Shown here in pieces: positions 7,440 to 16,441 of a stretch of DNA of 64,000 nt. Every line of letters begins with the position of its first letter. The first letter of the stretch is position 1. The DNA comes from Actinacidiphila cocklensis (lineage in GTDB: Bacteria > Actinomycetota > Actinomycetes > Streptomycetales > Streptomycetaceae): positions 310,001 to 374,000 of the forward strand of contig NZ_CAJSLV010000001.1 in the NCBI RefSeq assembly GCF_907177275.1. Reading direction: 5' to 3'. Both the position numbers and the translations under genes were made by a program. Below the pieces are notes generated by a model. It saw only the letters and a program-made list of their open reading frames with translations, did no database searches and was not told where the DNA came from.

Positions 7440-9827
7440 TCAACGGCGTTCGGCCGGGGTGTCGGGCGTCGCGTCCGGCAGGAGCTGCTCGGCCCAGATG
7501 GTCTTGCCGGACTGCCCGTAGCGGCTGCCCCAGCGGTGGCTGACCTGGGCGACGAGGAACAGTCCGCGGCCTCCCTCGTCCATGGTGCGGGCGCGGCGCA
7601 GCCGGGGCTGGGTGTTGCTGGGGTCGCGGACCTCGCACACGAGGACGGAGTCGCGGATGAGGCGCAGGCCGAGCGGTCCTCCCGCGTACCGGATGGCGTT
7701 GGTGACCAGCTCGCTGACGATCAGTTCCGTGGTGAAGACCAGCTCTTCCAGGCCCCACTCGGTGAGTTTGCGGGCGACGGCGTTTCTCGCGGTGGCGACC
7801 GTGGCGGGGTCCGCGGGGTACTGCCAGTACGCGACGTGGTCCGGGCGGAGCGCTCGCACCCGGGCCAGGAGCAGTGCGGTGTCGTCCCGTACCGGAGGCC
7901 CGTCGGCGCCGGCGGTCAGGGCGGGCCCGATGGCCGCGAGCTCTTCGCCGCTGCTGACGAGGTCGGAGAGCCGCTGGACGAGGTGGGTCATGGCCGTGTC
8001 GGTGTCGGCGTCCTGGCGCAGGAGGAGGCCGTCGGTGTACAGGGCGAGGACGGATCCCGGTTCCAGCGCGCATGTCGTCGTCTCGAACGGCAGGCCTCCG
8101 ACGCCCAGGGGCGGCCCGGGGGGGAGGTCGACGAGACGGGCCGTTCCGTCCGGGGCGACGACGACGGGGGGAGGATGGCCGGCGCTGGCGAAGGTGCACT
8201 GTCCCGCGATGGGGTCGTACACGCCGACCAGGCACGTTCCGCCGATCGTGTCACGGTGCTGCGGGCCCGCTTCTGCGGCGAGCCTGGCGACCAGCTCGTC
8301 GAGGTGGGTGAGCAGCTCGTCGGGAGCCAGCTCCAGGTCGGCCAGGGTCTGCACCGCGGTCCTCAGCCGTCCCATCGTGGCGGTGGCGGGCAGCCCGTGT
8401 CCGATCACGTCGCCGACGATCAGGGCGACCCGCAGGGAGGGCAGGGCGATGGTGTCGAACCAGTCGCCGCCGATCTCGCTTCCGCCGGCTGCCGCGGGCA
8501 GGTAGTGGCCGGCTGTTTCGATGGCGGGGGTGACCGTGGTGGGCCGGGGGAGCAGGCGCTGCTGGAGTGCGACGGCGGCCAGGTGCTCACGGGTGTAGCG
8601 GCGGGCGTTGTCCACGCTGAGCGCGGAGTGCGCGGCGATCTCGGTCAGGAGGTCCGCGTCCTGGGCGGTGAAGGCCTCCGCTTTGCTGGTACGCCAGCCG
8701 GCGATCAGGCCGAGGACGATGCCGCGGGCGAACATGGGGGCAAGGACGAGCCAGCGGCCGTCTTCCGGGATCAGCGTGCTGAGCGCGTCGCTCTCCACGA
8801 GTCGGCTGTCCAGGACGGCTCGGTCGACGAGGACCGTTTGCCCCTGCTGGAGCCTGCGGACCTGGGGCATGGGCGGGAGCGCCGGGAGGGGCATGCCCAC
8901 CTGGAGGAGTTTCGGCGGCCAGATGCCGTCCGGCGAGCGTACGGCCGCGCGCTCCAGTCGCAGATCGTCCCTGTCCAGCGCCATCTCCGGCTCGTCACCG
9001 GTCAGGACCGGCATGGCGAGGTCGACCGCCGCGAATTCCGCGAAGTCGGGTACGAGGACGTCGACGATGTCCTGGGCGGTGCGCTTGACGTCGAGCGAGG
9101 CTCCGATGCGGGCGGCCGCACGGTGGCGCAGTTGCAGGCGCCGGCCGGCCTGCCATTGCGGGGTGGCGTCGGTGAGGAACACGGCGACGGCCGCCGGGTC
9201 GCCCTTGGGGCTGTCGAGCCTGAGGGCGGTGACCGTGAACGACCATTCCTGGGTGGGGTCGGCCAGGGAGCGGACTCGCTGCTCGCGGCCGACCACGGGG
9301 ACGCCGGTGTCCAGGACGGTGCGCAGTGACGCCTCGGCTTTCTCGGCGTCCCGCGCGTCCATCACGTCCGCGAGCCGGGTGCCCACGGTGAGCCGCGGCA
9401 TCCCCACCGACGTGACGTTGGTCCGCTGCACGGCGAGGTCGGTGCCGCGCAGCACGAAACTGATGCGGTCCTGGGCCATGAGGGCGTCCAGCATCGCTCC
9501 GCCCTGTGCTCTGTTCAAGGCCTGGTCGGCGCGGACGGCGAGGAAGAGGCGTGATCCGGCGTCCCCGAACGCAATGGAATGGTAACGAAGAGTGACCGTG
9601 TCGCCGCCCCGGGTCCGCAGCCGCGCCACTCCGGCCCCGCGCAGGTCGCCGGGCTGGGGCTCGGCCACGAGGTCGGCGAGCGGGCGGCCGCACACCTCGC
9701 CGGAGGTCCACCCGAGGCATTCGGTCGCGGTGGGGGACCAGACCCGCACCGTTTCCGCATCGTCGACCAGGGCCGCCACGACGTCAGCGAGGACTTCGTC
9801 GCCGCTGAGCGCGCCCGGTGAAGCCAT
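7440..9827 (-). CDS. PAS-GAF-SpoIIE phosphatase-HATPase sensor protein
   Basis: A 795-residue cytoplasmic signalling protein. Two PAS-like domains occupy about residues 10-250 (motif ATECLGWTSGEVCGRPLADLV), a GAF domain about 255-420 and a PP2C/SpoIIE phosphatase about 430-650 with metal ligands in EIGGDWFDTIAL and GDVIGHG. A HATPase_c anti-sigma-type domain closes the protein (ELVTNAIRYAGGPL, then DEGGRGLFLVAQVSHRWG). Such streptomycete proteins dephosphorylate anti-anti-sigma factors and may phosphorylate them through the kinase-like domain, linking a sensed signal to sigma factor release. The ATG at 9827 has GGGAGAG upstream. No partner anti-sigma or STAS gene is nearby, so its target is unknown. 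Confidence 0.92.
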   Translation of the reverse strand: MASPGALSGDEVLADVVAALVDDAETVRVWSPTATECLGWTSGEVCGRPLADLVAEPQPGDLRGAGVARLRTRGGDTVTLRYHSIAFGDAGSRLFLAVRADQALNRAQGGAMLDALMAQDRISFVLRGTDLAVQRTNVTSVGMPRLTVGTRLADVMDARDAEKAEASLRTVLDTGVPVVGREQRVRSLADPTQEWSFTVTALRLDSPKGDPAAVAVFLTDATPQWQAGRRLQLRHRAAARIGASLDVKRTAQDIVDVLVPDFAEFAAVDLAMPVLTGDEPEMALDRDDLRLERAAVRSPDGIWPPKLLQVGMPLPALPPMPQVRRLQQGQTVLVDRAVLDSRLVESDALSTLIPEDGRWLVLAPMFARGIVLGLIAGWRTSKAEAFTAQDADLLTEIAAHSALSVDNARRYTREHLAAVALQQRLLPRPTTVTPAIETAGHYLPAAAGGSEIGGDWFDTIALPSLRVALIVGDVIGHGLPATATMGRLRTAVQTLADLELAPDELLTHLDELVARLAAEAGPQHRDTIGGTCLVGVYDPIAGQCTFASAGHPPPVVVAPDGTARLVDLPPGPPLGVGGLPFETTTCALEPGSVLALYTDGLLLRQDADTDTAMTHLVQRLSDLVSSGEELAAIGPALTAGADGPPVRDDTALLLARVRALRPDHVAYWQYPADPATVATARNAVARKLTEWGLEELVFTTELIVSELVTNAIRYAGGPLGLRLIRDSVLVCEVRDPSNTQPRLRRARTMDEGGRGLFLVAQVSHRWGSRYGQSGKTIWAEQLLPDATPDTPAERR

Positions 9828-10182
9828 GCCGGCTCTCCCTTGGTCCGGAACCCCTTTTTCATGCTATGCGAGGCATCATCACCCCAGCCTGAGGCCTGGG
9901 GCCGGACCTGACCAGTGCAGATCGCCGAACGGCTGGTCGCACGGGGAGGCGCCCGCCGCGGGGCGGGGCGGCGAGCGCCTTTCCTGCGTGCGGCCGCCGG
10001 GGGCCGCCGATCGGTGACGCCGGAGGGCCTCGTCAGGACGCGTTGGAGTGGGCCTTTACTCGGCTCCATCGTCGGCGGCGGCGTCGTCCTGGCCCGCCGG
10101 CGCGACGTGGCGGCCCCGCAGCAAGGGGCGGCCGGCCCCGGCGCTTCCGCCGCGCGGCCGGCGGGCGTGGTGCCGTGACAGA
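9828..10182. other. Intergenic region without recognisable gene
   Basis: This stretch upstream of the SpoIIE gene probably holds its promoter. The short open frames in it are Arg/Gly/Ala-rich and lack ribosome sites. I see no protein motif or structured RNA. Confidence 0.5.
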
Positions 10183-10218
10183 CTGCCGCCCCGGGCCGAG
10201 GACGGGCCGGGGCGGCAG
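10183..10218 (-). terminator. Terminator hairpin after GH92 gene
   Basis: CTGCCGCCCCGG (10183-10194) pairs perfectly with CCGGGGCGGCAG (10207-10218). It lies 26 nt past the GH92 stop codon. Confidence 0.75.
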
Positions 10219-10244
10219 GTGTGTGGAACGGGGCGGCGGAGCCG

Positions 10245-13200
10245 TTATGCGGTGGCGATGCCGAAGACGTGCATGTCGCCGCCCTGGGTGGTGGCCGGCA
10301 GCGTCACGGATGCGAGCTGCTTGCCGGACTGCAGGGCGATCGGCGCGGTGGCGAACACGTCCGTGCCGACCGGGTCGGTGGAGCCGCCCATGACGTCGCG
10401 GTAGGCGGTGTGCACGGCGATGGTGTTGCCGAAGGAGGGGGTGTCCCCGCCGCCGCCGAGCGTCCAGTCGCTGAAGCCGATCGCGGCCTGCTGGGTGGTC
10501 CCGTCGGTGTAGGTGAGCGTGACGGTGCCGGTGGTGTCGCCGAAGGCGGCGCTGCCGAGCAGGCTCAGCTTCGTGGCGCCGGCCGAGGTCTTCGACACGT
10601 CGAGGACCTGGTCGCCGCCGCCTACGACGATGTTGTCGGGTGCGCCGGGCGCGACGTCGGGCCAGGTGAAGTCGAAGCCGTCGGCCGAGACGGTACCGCC
10701 CGGGGCGGCCCCCGCGGCGGCGAGCGCCTTCGCGGAGTAACTCCAGCCGCCGCCGTCGAAGTTGGCGGTCGGGTTGGCGTCGTCGTACGAGATGCCGTTG
10801 CTGTTGACGTACCACGTGACGGAACCGTTGACGCCGACGGTCACGCTCAGCCACACGGTCGGGGCCTTGGCGCCCTGCTGACCGGTGAGGGTGAACGGCA
10901 CCCGGTAGACACCGGACTTGGTGTCGGCGGCGACGCGGACCGCCAGCTCGGCGGCGGCGGCGCCGTTCCCGGGCACGGTGACCGTGCCGTGCGAGGGCGA
11001 CAGGGTGATGCCGGCCGGGGCGTCGGCGCTCCAGGACACCGTGGTCTTCTTGCCCTGGATGGTCGACAGCTTCAGCGAGGTCGTCGCGGAGCTGCCGGGC
11101 TCGACCTTCACCGACGTCGGTGAGGCGGCCGCGAAGAACGGGGCCTCACCGGTGCGGAAGGAGGGCGGTGCGTCCTTGGCGGCGCTGCCCCAGCGGGTGT
11201 CGGGGGTGGCGCCGAGGGTGTAGTCGAGGGTGCCGCCGCGGGTGGTGAAGGAGGCCGGAACCCAGGGCCGGTCGGTCTTCTTGCCGTCGACGCTCAGGCC
11301 CTGGATGTAGATGTTGTCCGCCGACGCCTGGGGGGCGTTGACGGTGATGGTGCGGCCGGAGCCGGTGCGGATCACGGCCTTGGGGAAGATCGGCGTGCTG
11401 AGCACCAGGTCGGCGCGGCTGGGCACCTGCGGGTAGAGGCCAAGCGCGGAGAAGACGTACCAGGAGGACATGGTGCCGGCGTCGTCGTTGCCGGGGATGC
11501 CGCCGGGGGTGTCGGTCCACAGCCGGTCGGTCTCGGCGCGGACGGTCTCCTGCGTCTTGTAGGGCGCGCCGAAGTAGTCGTACAGGTAGGGCGCGTTGAT
11601 GTCCGGCTCGTTGGTGGGGTCGTAGCGGGTCTGGTCCTTCGCCGAGAAGTCGAAGGTGCCGTCGGGGGCGCGGAAGAAGGCGTCGAGCCGCTGGATCGCG
11701 GTCGCGTCGCCGCCCATCGCCTGGGCGAGCCCGGCGACGTCGGAGTAGACCATCCAGTTGTAGCGGGCGCTGCTGCCCTCGACGAAGCCGTTGCCGGTGC
11801 TCGGGCTGAAGGTGGCGCCGGCCCACGAGCCGTCGGAGTTGCGGTCGCGCATGTAACCGCCCTGCGCGGTCGCGTTCGGGTCGAAGACGTTGGTCCAGTT
11901 GCCGCTGCGCTCGGCGAAGGCCTTCTGCGCCGGCTTGTCGCCGACGGCGCCCGCGAGTTCGGACAGGCCGAAGTCGGCGGCCGCGTCCTCCAGCGTCTCG
12001 GCGGCGCCGCCCCAGCAGTGGCAGTTGTCGGACGGCACGTAACCGAGCTTCAGGTACTGGTCCAACGCCGGTCGCTGGCCCACGCATTCGACGTTGCAGC
12101 CCGCGCTGTCGGAGTCGTTGGCGGTGGGCACGGTGGCTGCCTTGACCAGCGAGGCGAGCGCGCCCTTGACGTCGAAGTCCCGGCCGCCGAAAGCGTAGAT
12201 GCCGGCGAGGGCCGCGTCGGAGGGGTCACCGGACATGATGCTGGTCTTGCCGTTCTCCAGCAGCCAGCGGTCCCACTCGCCGCCGCGCTGGGCGGCGTAG
12301 TTGAAGAGCGACTGGGCGTAGTCGCTGCCGACCCGCGGCTGCAGGAGCGCCAGCAACTGCACCTGGGCGCGGTACTGGTCCCAGCCGGAGAAGGTGCCGT
12401 ACTGGGCGTGCTGGCCCTTCGCGAGCGTGTGGACCGCGCGGTCGCCGCCGAGGTAGCGCCCGTCCACGTCGCTGGTGAGGGTGGGCTCCAGCATCGAGTG
12501 GTAGAGCGCGGTGTAGAAGGTGCTGAACTGCTCGGGGCTGCCGCCGGAGACCGCGATACGCCGCAGCGCCGCGTTCCAGTCGGCGGCCGCGCTCGCGCGC
12601 ACGGAGTCGAAGGAGCGCGACGGCGGGTTCTCCGCCGCGAGGTTGGCCTCGGCGCCGTCGGCGCTCACGTAGGAGATCGCGACCTTCACCTGCACGTCGC
12701 GGGTGCCGGCCGGGAAGGTGATGTACGCGCCGGAGCCCTTGCCGGCGGTCGGGTTGCCGCTGCCGTTGTAGCCGGTGCCGCCCGTGGCGGAGGTGGATCC
12801 GGGGGCGAGTGCGCCGTCGGTCCAGGTGCCGACCTTCGCGAACGGCTGGTCGAAGTGGGCCGTGAAATGCAGGGTGTAGACGTCGTGCCGGTTGTTGGCG
12901 CTCTGCGGACCGCAGAAGTTGCCCGCGTCGACCGAGCCGGTCACCGTACGGGTGGCGGCGTCGACGTTCACCGTGGCCGCGCTGCTGCCGCTCTCGGAGT
13001 TGGAGGTGCGCAGCAGCATGCTGGCCGGCTTGTCCGCGGGAAATCCGAACTCGCCCGTGCCGGTGCGTGCGGTGGTGGTCAGCTGCGCGGTGGCGCCGCT
13101 GTCGAGGCCGACCTTGTACAAGCCGGCCTGCGCCGTCTCGTTGGCGTGCGAGAAGGTGCTCGCGTACACCGCGTCCTTGGTGTCGGAGCTCGGCGAGGAG

Positions 13201-13601
13201 GTCACGTCGCCGACGAACGGCATGATCGGGATGTCGCCGTTGGCACCCGAGCAGCCCACGCCGTTGAGGTGGGTGAGGCTGAAGCCGCGGATCCTGGTGG
13301 CGTCGTAGCGGTAGCCGCCCGGGGCCGGGGTGGAGAACTGGTTGCCCGTCGAGGTCTGCGGGCTCCAGGCGAGCATGCCGAACGGGACGACGGCGCCCGG
13401 GTAGGTGTTCCCGGCGTTCGAGCTGCCGATCAGCGGGTTGACGTACGAGGCCGGGTCGGCCGGCGCGGCACCCGGGGAGGCCGCGCCGGCGCTCTGCGCG
13501 CCGAGGCCGAGGCCGAGCAGCGCGGTGGCCGCGGTGGCCGCGGTGGCGACCCGGTGGCGCAGGCGGGTTCTTCCGCCGGTTGAGGAGGATCTGACTGACA
13601 C
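10245..13601 (-). CDS. Secreted GH92 alpha-mannosidase with C-terminal accessory domain
   Basis: A 1118-residue secreted exo-mannosidase. After an Ala-rich signal peptide (cleavage near QSAGAA) the GH92 fold begins at YVNPLIGSSNAGNTYPGAVVPFGM. Family hallmarks include GFSLTHLNGVGCSG, TFSGWDQYR, EGSSARYNWMVYSD and PGNDDAGTMSSWYVFSALGLYP, the last being the calcium and catalytic-base region. GH92 enzymes are Ca-dependent inverting exo-alpha-mannosidases that trim mannan or N-glycans. A NEW3-like beta-domain follows (about residues 815-930), then a domain at residues 936-1118 that recurs in both GH3 enzymes of this window. The start is GTG 13601, with AGGAAAG directly before it. LacI-type operator palindromes lie 70-125 nt upstream. 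Confidence 0.93.
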   Translation of the reverse strand: MSVRSSSTGGRTRLRHRVATAATAATALLGLGLGAQSAGAASPGAAPADPASYVNPLIGSSNAGNTYPGAVVPFGMLAWSPQTSTGNQFSTPAPGGYRYDATRIRGFSLTHLNGVGCSGANGDIPIMPFVGDVTSSPSSDTKDAVYASTFSHANETAQAGLYKVGLDSGATAQLTTTARTGTGEFGFPADKPASMLLRTSNSESGSSAATVNVDAATRTVTGSVDAGNFCGPQSANNRHDVYTLHFTAHFDQPFAKVGTWTDGALAPGSTSATGGTGYNGSGNPTAGKGSGAYITFPAGTRDVQVKVAISYVSADGAEANLAAENPPSRSFDSVRASAAADWNAALRRIAVSGGSPEQFSTFYTALYHSMLEPTLTSDVDGRYLGGDRAVHTLAKGQHAQYGTFSGWDQYRAQVQLLALLQPRVGSDYAQSLFNYAAQRGGEWDRWLLENGKTSIMSGDPSDAALAGIYAFGGRDFDVKGALASLVKAATVPTANDSDSAGCNVECVGQRPALDQYLKLGYVPSDNCHCWGGAAETLEDAAADFGLSELAGAVGDKPAQKAFAERSGNWTNVFDPNATAQGGYMRDRNSDGSWAGATFSPSTGNGFVEGSSARYNWMVYSDVAGLAQAMGGDATAIQRLDAFFRAPDGTFDFSAKDQTRYDPTNEPDINAPYLYDYFGAPYKTQETVRAETDRLWTDTPGGIPGNDDAGTMSSWYVFSALGLYPQVPSRADLVLSTPIFPKAVIRTGSGRTITVNAPQASADNIYIQGLSVDGKKTDRPWVPASFTTRGGTLDYTLGATPDTRWGSAAKDAPPSFRTGEAPFFAAASPTSVKVEPGSSATTSLKLSTIQGKKTTVSWSADAPAGITLSPSHGTVTVPGNGAAAAELAVRVAADTKSGVYRVPFTLTGQQGAKAPTVWLSVTVGVNGSVTWYVNSNGISYDDANPTANFDGGGWSYSAKALAAAGAAPGGTVSADGFDFTWPDVAPGAPDNIVVGGGDQVLDVSKTSAGATKLSLLGSAAFGDTTGTVTLTYTDGTTQQAAIGFSDWTLGGGGDTPSFGNTIAVHTAYRDVMGGSTDPVGTDVFATAPIALQSGKQLASVTLPATTQGGDMHVFGIATA

Positions 13602-13670
13602 TTTCCTGCCCTTCGGACGTACGGGGAGGAGAGGCGCCCCAGCACTGGGTGTGGGGTGCCCGCCGAGATG

Positions 13671-13682
13671 GACAACGTTGTC
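13671..13682. promoter_or_regulatory. LacI-type operator upstream of GH92
   Basis: GACAACGTTGTC is a perfect 12-bp palindrome with a central CG, the form bound by LacI-family repressors. It lies 70 nt before the GH92 start. Confidence 0.7.
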
Positions 13683-13714
13683 ATCGCAACAGCAAGCGAT
13701 GCTCCTCCGGGCTT

Positions 13715-13726
13715 TACAACGCTGTC
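13715..13726. promoter_or_regulatory. Second, imperfect copy of the GH92 operator
   Basis: TACAACGCTGTC differs from GACAACGTTGTC at two positions. On the minus strand it overlaps a TTGACA -35-like hexamer, which would place the repressor on the promoter. The -10 element is not obvious. Confidence 0.5.
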
Positions 13727-13812
13727 AAGACCCTTGACCTGGAGGAGTTTCCGCGGTGCCCCTGCTGAAGGCGCGGGTGTCATCCAGGTCGCGGTGGAAT
13801 GCGGCGAAGTGA

Positions 13813-15072
13813 TCAGGCGATCTCGGCGACGGCGCGGGCGACCGCTCCGGCCCCGTCCTCCTGGGCCAGCCGCCCGGCCGCCGCTGCGGCGCGGCGGCCC
13901 AGTTCGGGGTCCCGGGTCGCCCGGGTGAGTGCGTCGGCCAGTCGTGCCGACGTCAGTTCCGCGTAGGGGATCGCTTCGGCGGCGACACCGAGGTCTACGA
14001 GGCGGGCGGCCCACCAGGGCTGGTCGGTCATGACGGGGACCGGTACGGCAGGTACCCCGGCCCGCAGGCCGGCCGCGGTGGTGCCTGCGCCCCCGTGGTG
14101 GACCACTGCGGCCGTGCGCGGCATCAGCCAGCCGTGCGGAAGGGCGTCGACGGTGATGACGTCGTCGTCGACCACGGAGAGCCCGGCCCAGCCGGACTGG
14201 ATGATCCCCCGCAGCCCGGCCCGCCGCAGGGCCTGGGCCGCGGACTCGCCGAGCTGCTGCGGGTCGCCGGGCATCATGCTGCCGAAGCCGATGAGCACCG
14301 GGGCCGGTCCGGCTGCCAGGAAGTCCGCCACCAGCGCGGGTGGTTGCCAGTTCGGACACTCGTGGGGCCACCAGTATCCCGCCTCGTGCAGGCCGGGCCG
14401 CCAGTCCGCCGGGTGCGGTACGACCCAGGGGCTGTAGCCGTGCCAGATCGGCCACCGGCTGCGCTCCCGGTCGCCGCGCAGCCGGTGGCCGCTGCGGTGG
14501 GTGAGCCCGAGGCGGGCGTGCAACTCCCGGTTCGCAGTGCGGTACACGGTGTCCATCAGGGCGTTCGCCGCCCGCGCGCGGACGATGTTGCCGCGCCCTT
14601 CGTGGCGTGGGGCCAGCGTGCAGTGGGAGAACTCAGCCGTGGGCACGTCGGGTTGCAGGAAGACGCCCATGCTCGCGATGCCGTGGTACCGCGCGATGAC
14701 CGAGCCGATGGGGGCCGCGATGCTCGACAGCAGCAGGAGGTCGGCCTTCGGGTCCACCGCGGCGAGGATGCTGTCGGCCAGGGACAGCATGCCTTGTTCG
14801 GCGGACCGGACGAATGAGCCGACGGCACGGAGCGTGCGGAACGCGTCCACCCGCCGGCCGGCGGCGTCGAGGGAGGCGCGGGCGCCGAGGAGCGCTGCGA
14901 AGGGATCGGCCTCCAGCGGTCGCATGCTCAGGCCGCAGCATCCCGCCGTCTTCGCGAACTTGGCGTGGGTGACGAGTTCGACCTCGTGGCCCTCGGCCAT
15001 GAGCCGGTGGGCGAGGCCGGTGTAGGGGGCGACCGAGCCGGTCGTACCCACGGTGATGACCTGGATCCGCAT
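13813..15072 (-). CDS. Family 1 glycosyltransferase (UDP-glycosyltransferase-like)
   Basis: A 419-residue GT-B fold enzyme of the MGT/sterol-glucosyltransferase-like group. The N-terminal acceptor domain opens MRIQVITVGTTGSVAPYTGLAHRLMAEGHEVELVT. The C-terminal donor-binding signature is HHGGAGTTAAGLRAGVP followed by PVMTDQPWWAARL, where the His and the Gln/Asp positions contact the nucleotide sugar. Such enzymes attach a sugar to macrolides, sterols or other hydrophobic acceptors. Without a biosynthetic cluster nearby the acceptor stays unknown; self-resistance by antibiotic inactivation is possible. The ATG at 15072 has GGAAGGAGAG eight bases upstream. Upstream in-frame sequence to 15465 looks non-coding. 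It is divergent from the lipase gene. Confidence 0.88.
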   Translation of the reverse strand: MRIQVITVGTTGSVAPYTGLAHRLMAEGHEVELVTHAKFAKTAGCCGLSMRPLEADPFAALLGARASLDAAGRRVDAFRTLRAVGSFVRSAEQGMLSLADSILAAVDPKADLLLLSSIAAPIGSVIARYHGIASMGVFLQPDVPTAEFSHCTLAPRHEGRGNIVRARAANALMDTVYRTANRELHARLGLTHRSGHRLRGDRERSRWPIWHGYSPWVVPHPADWRPGLHEAGYWWPHECPNWQPPALVADFLAAGPAPVLIGFGSMMPGDPQQLGESAAQALRRAGLRGIIQSGWAGLSVVDDDVITVDALPHGWLMPRTAAVVHHGGAGTTAAGLRAGVPAVPVPVMTDQPWWAARLVDLGVAAEAIPYAELTSARLADALTRATRDPELGRRAAAAAGRLAQEDGAGAVARAVAEIA

Positions 15073-15536
15073 CGAGCGGCTCTCCTTCCAACCAGGACGC
15101 GGCGGGCTGTGCGCCCGCGGTGGAACGCTGCCGCCGGCGGTACCGGAGCCGGCCCGGGAACGGCGGCAGGGTCCCCCCGCATCTGTCCGGCCCTCACGGT
15201 ATCGGCCAAAACTGGCAAATCGCCTCGACACGACGGCAGTACGCGAGCCCGCCCGACACCCTCGGGAGGGCCTGACCTCAGGCCCCCGTCCAGAACCGCG
15301 CCGTCGGCATCCCGCCGCTCCGATCCCCCAGATCGGTGACAACCGCTCGGGCAATCCGGGCTTCGTGCGTGACACCCCCGACGGACACCCCCCGTACCGC
15401 GGAAACAACGGTAGGAACTCACCCAGAAACCCGACCGTCCCGGGAATGCCGGCATCGCCGGACACCGGCGCCCTGGAACGGGGCGAGGCTACGGGGCGGG
15501 CATACCAACACGTGCAGGACTGATCGGAGATTCATC
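15073..15536. other. Divergent intergenic region, glycosyltransferase/lipase
   Basis: This 464-bp gap must hold the promoters of both flanking genes. A small inverted repeat, GCCAaaacTGGC, lies near 15205. No further gene or RNA motif is recognised. Confidence 0.5.
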
Positions 15537-16409
15537 GTGAAGCACGGCGTGCGTACGACCCTGGCCACTGCCCTCACGCTCGGCGCACTGTTCCTCGTCC
15601 TTCCCTCCGCTTCGGCGGCGAGCGACCCGGTGACCTACGTGGCACTGGGCGACTCCTTCGCCTCCGCGCCCCTCGTCCCTCCCGCCGACCCCGGCAACCC
15701 CGCCTGCCTGCGCTCCTTGGCCGACTACCCGCACACCGCGGCCAAGGCCCTGGGCGCCGCGCTCACCGACGTCAGTTGCGCCGGCGCGACCGTCGAGGAC
15801 CTCAGCGCCCCCCAGGCTGTCGGCACTCCCGCCCAGTACGCGGCGCTCAGGCCCGACACCGACATCGTCAGCCTCACCATCGGCGGCAACGACACCGGTC
15901 TGTTCACCGCGGCGCTGGGCTGCACCAACCCTCTCCCCGAGCCCCTGGGGGCCAGTTGCGCCGACAGGAACACCCAAGGCGGCACCGACGCCATCGACGC
16001 GAGGATCGACGCGTGGGTGCCGAAGTTCGCAGCCGTGCTGGACGCGATCCACCAGCGGGCGCCGCACGCGCAGGTGTTCGTCGTGAGCGGAGGCAGCTAC
16101 ATCCGCGCCGGTGGCTGCTTCCCCGTCCAGCCCGTCTGGGGCAGGGACGCCACCTACCTGCAGAGCAAGATCGACCACCTCGCCACGGCCGTCCGGCAGA
16201 CCACCGGCGCGCACGGTGACACCTTCGTCAGCGCCACACCCCCCACCGCCGGCCACGACATCTGCGCCGCCCCCGCCGACCGGTACATCGAAGGATTCGT
16301 GCCCGCGTCCCCGGCTGCGCCCCTGCACCCCAACGCCAAGGGTTCCGCCGCTGTCGGCGCCGCCCTCGCCGCGGCCGTCCAGCAGGCACTGAGCCCGCTC
16401 CCGGCCTGA
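15537..16409 (+). CDS. Secreted SGNH/GDSL lipase-esterase
   Basis: A 290-residue secreted hydrolase resembling Streptomyces SGNH lipases. A Sec signal peptide ends near LPSASA. Block I is VALGDSFAS with the nucleophile Ser40; block III is IGGNDTGLF; the C-terminal acid/His block is PAAPLHPNAKG. Several Cys residues (ACLRS, VSCAG, LGCTN, SCADR, GCFPV, DICAA) suggest the disulfides seen in secreted family members. It should hydrolyse acyl esters outside the cell. The GTG at 15537 is chosen because GGAG stands eight bases before it and the signal peptide starts there. The next gene follows after 32 nt and may be cotranscribed. Confidence 0.9.
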   Translation: MKHGVRTTLATALTLGALFLVLPSASAASDPVTYVALGDSFASAPLVPPADPGNPACLRSLADYPHTAAKALGAALTDVSCAGATVEDLSAPQAVGTPAQYAALRPDTDIVSLTIGGNDTGLFTAALGCTNPLPEPLGASCADRNTQGGTDAIDARIDAWVPKFAAVLDAIHQRAPHAQVFVVSGGSYIRAGGCFPVQPVWGRDATYLQSKIDHLATAVRQTTGAHGDTFVSATPPTAGHDICAAPADRYIEGFVPASPAAPLHPNAKGSAAVGAALAAAVQQALSPLPA

Positions 16410-16441
16410 GACGCCGGCCGGGAGCGCACGAGGGAGACGTG

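Noticed and set aside
6618..9329. 903-codon plus-strand open frame opposite the SpoIIE gene
   Set aside because: Composition is extreme (Arg, Ser, Gly, Asp) and there is no motif; the minus-strand SpoIIE, GAF and HATPase domains are unambiguous.
9915..10178. 87-codon frame in the gap before the SpoIIE gene
   Set aside because: It has no ribosome site, is Arg/Gly/Ala-rich, and its hydrophobic patch is too short to support a real protein.
15073..15465. N-terminal extension of the glycosyltransferase
   Set aside because: The extension is Arg/Gly/Ser-rich and precedes an excellent ribosome site and the conserved start MRIQVITVG.
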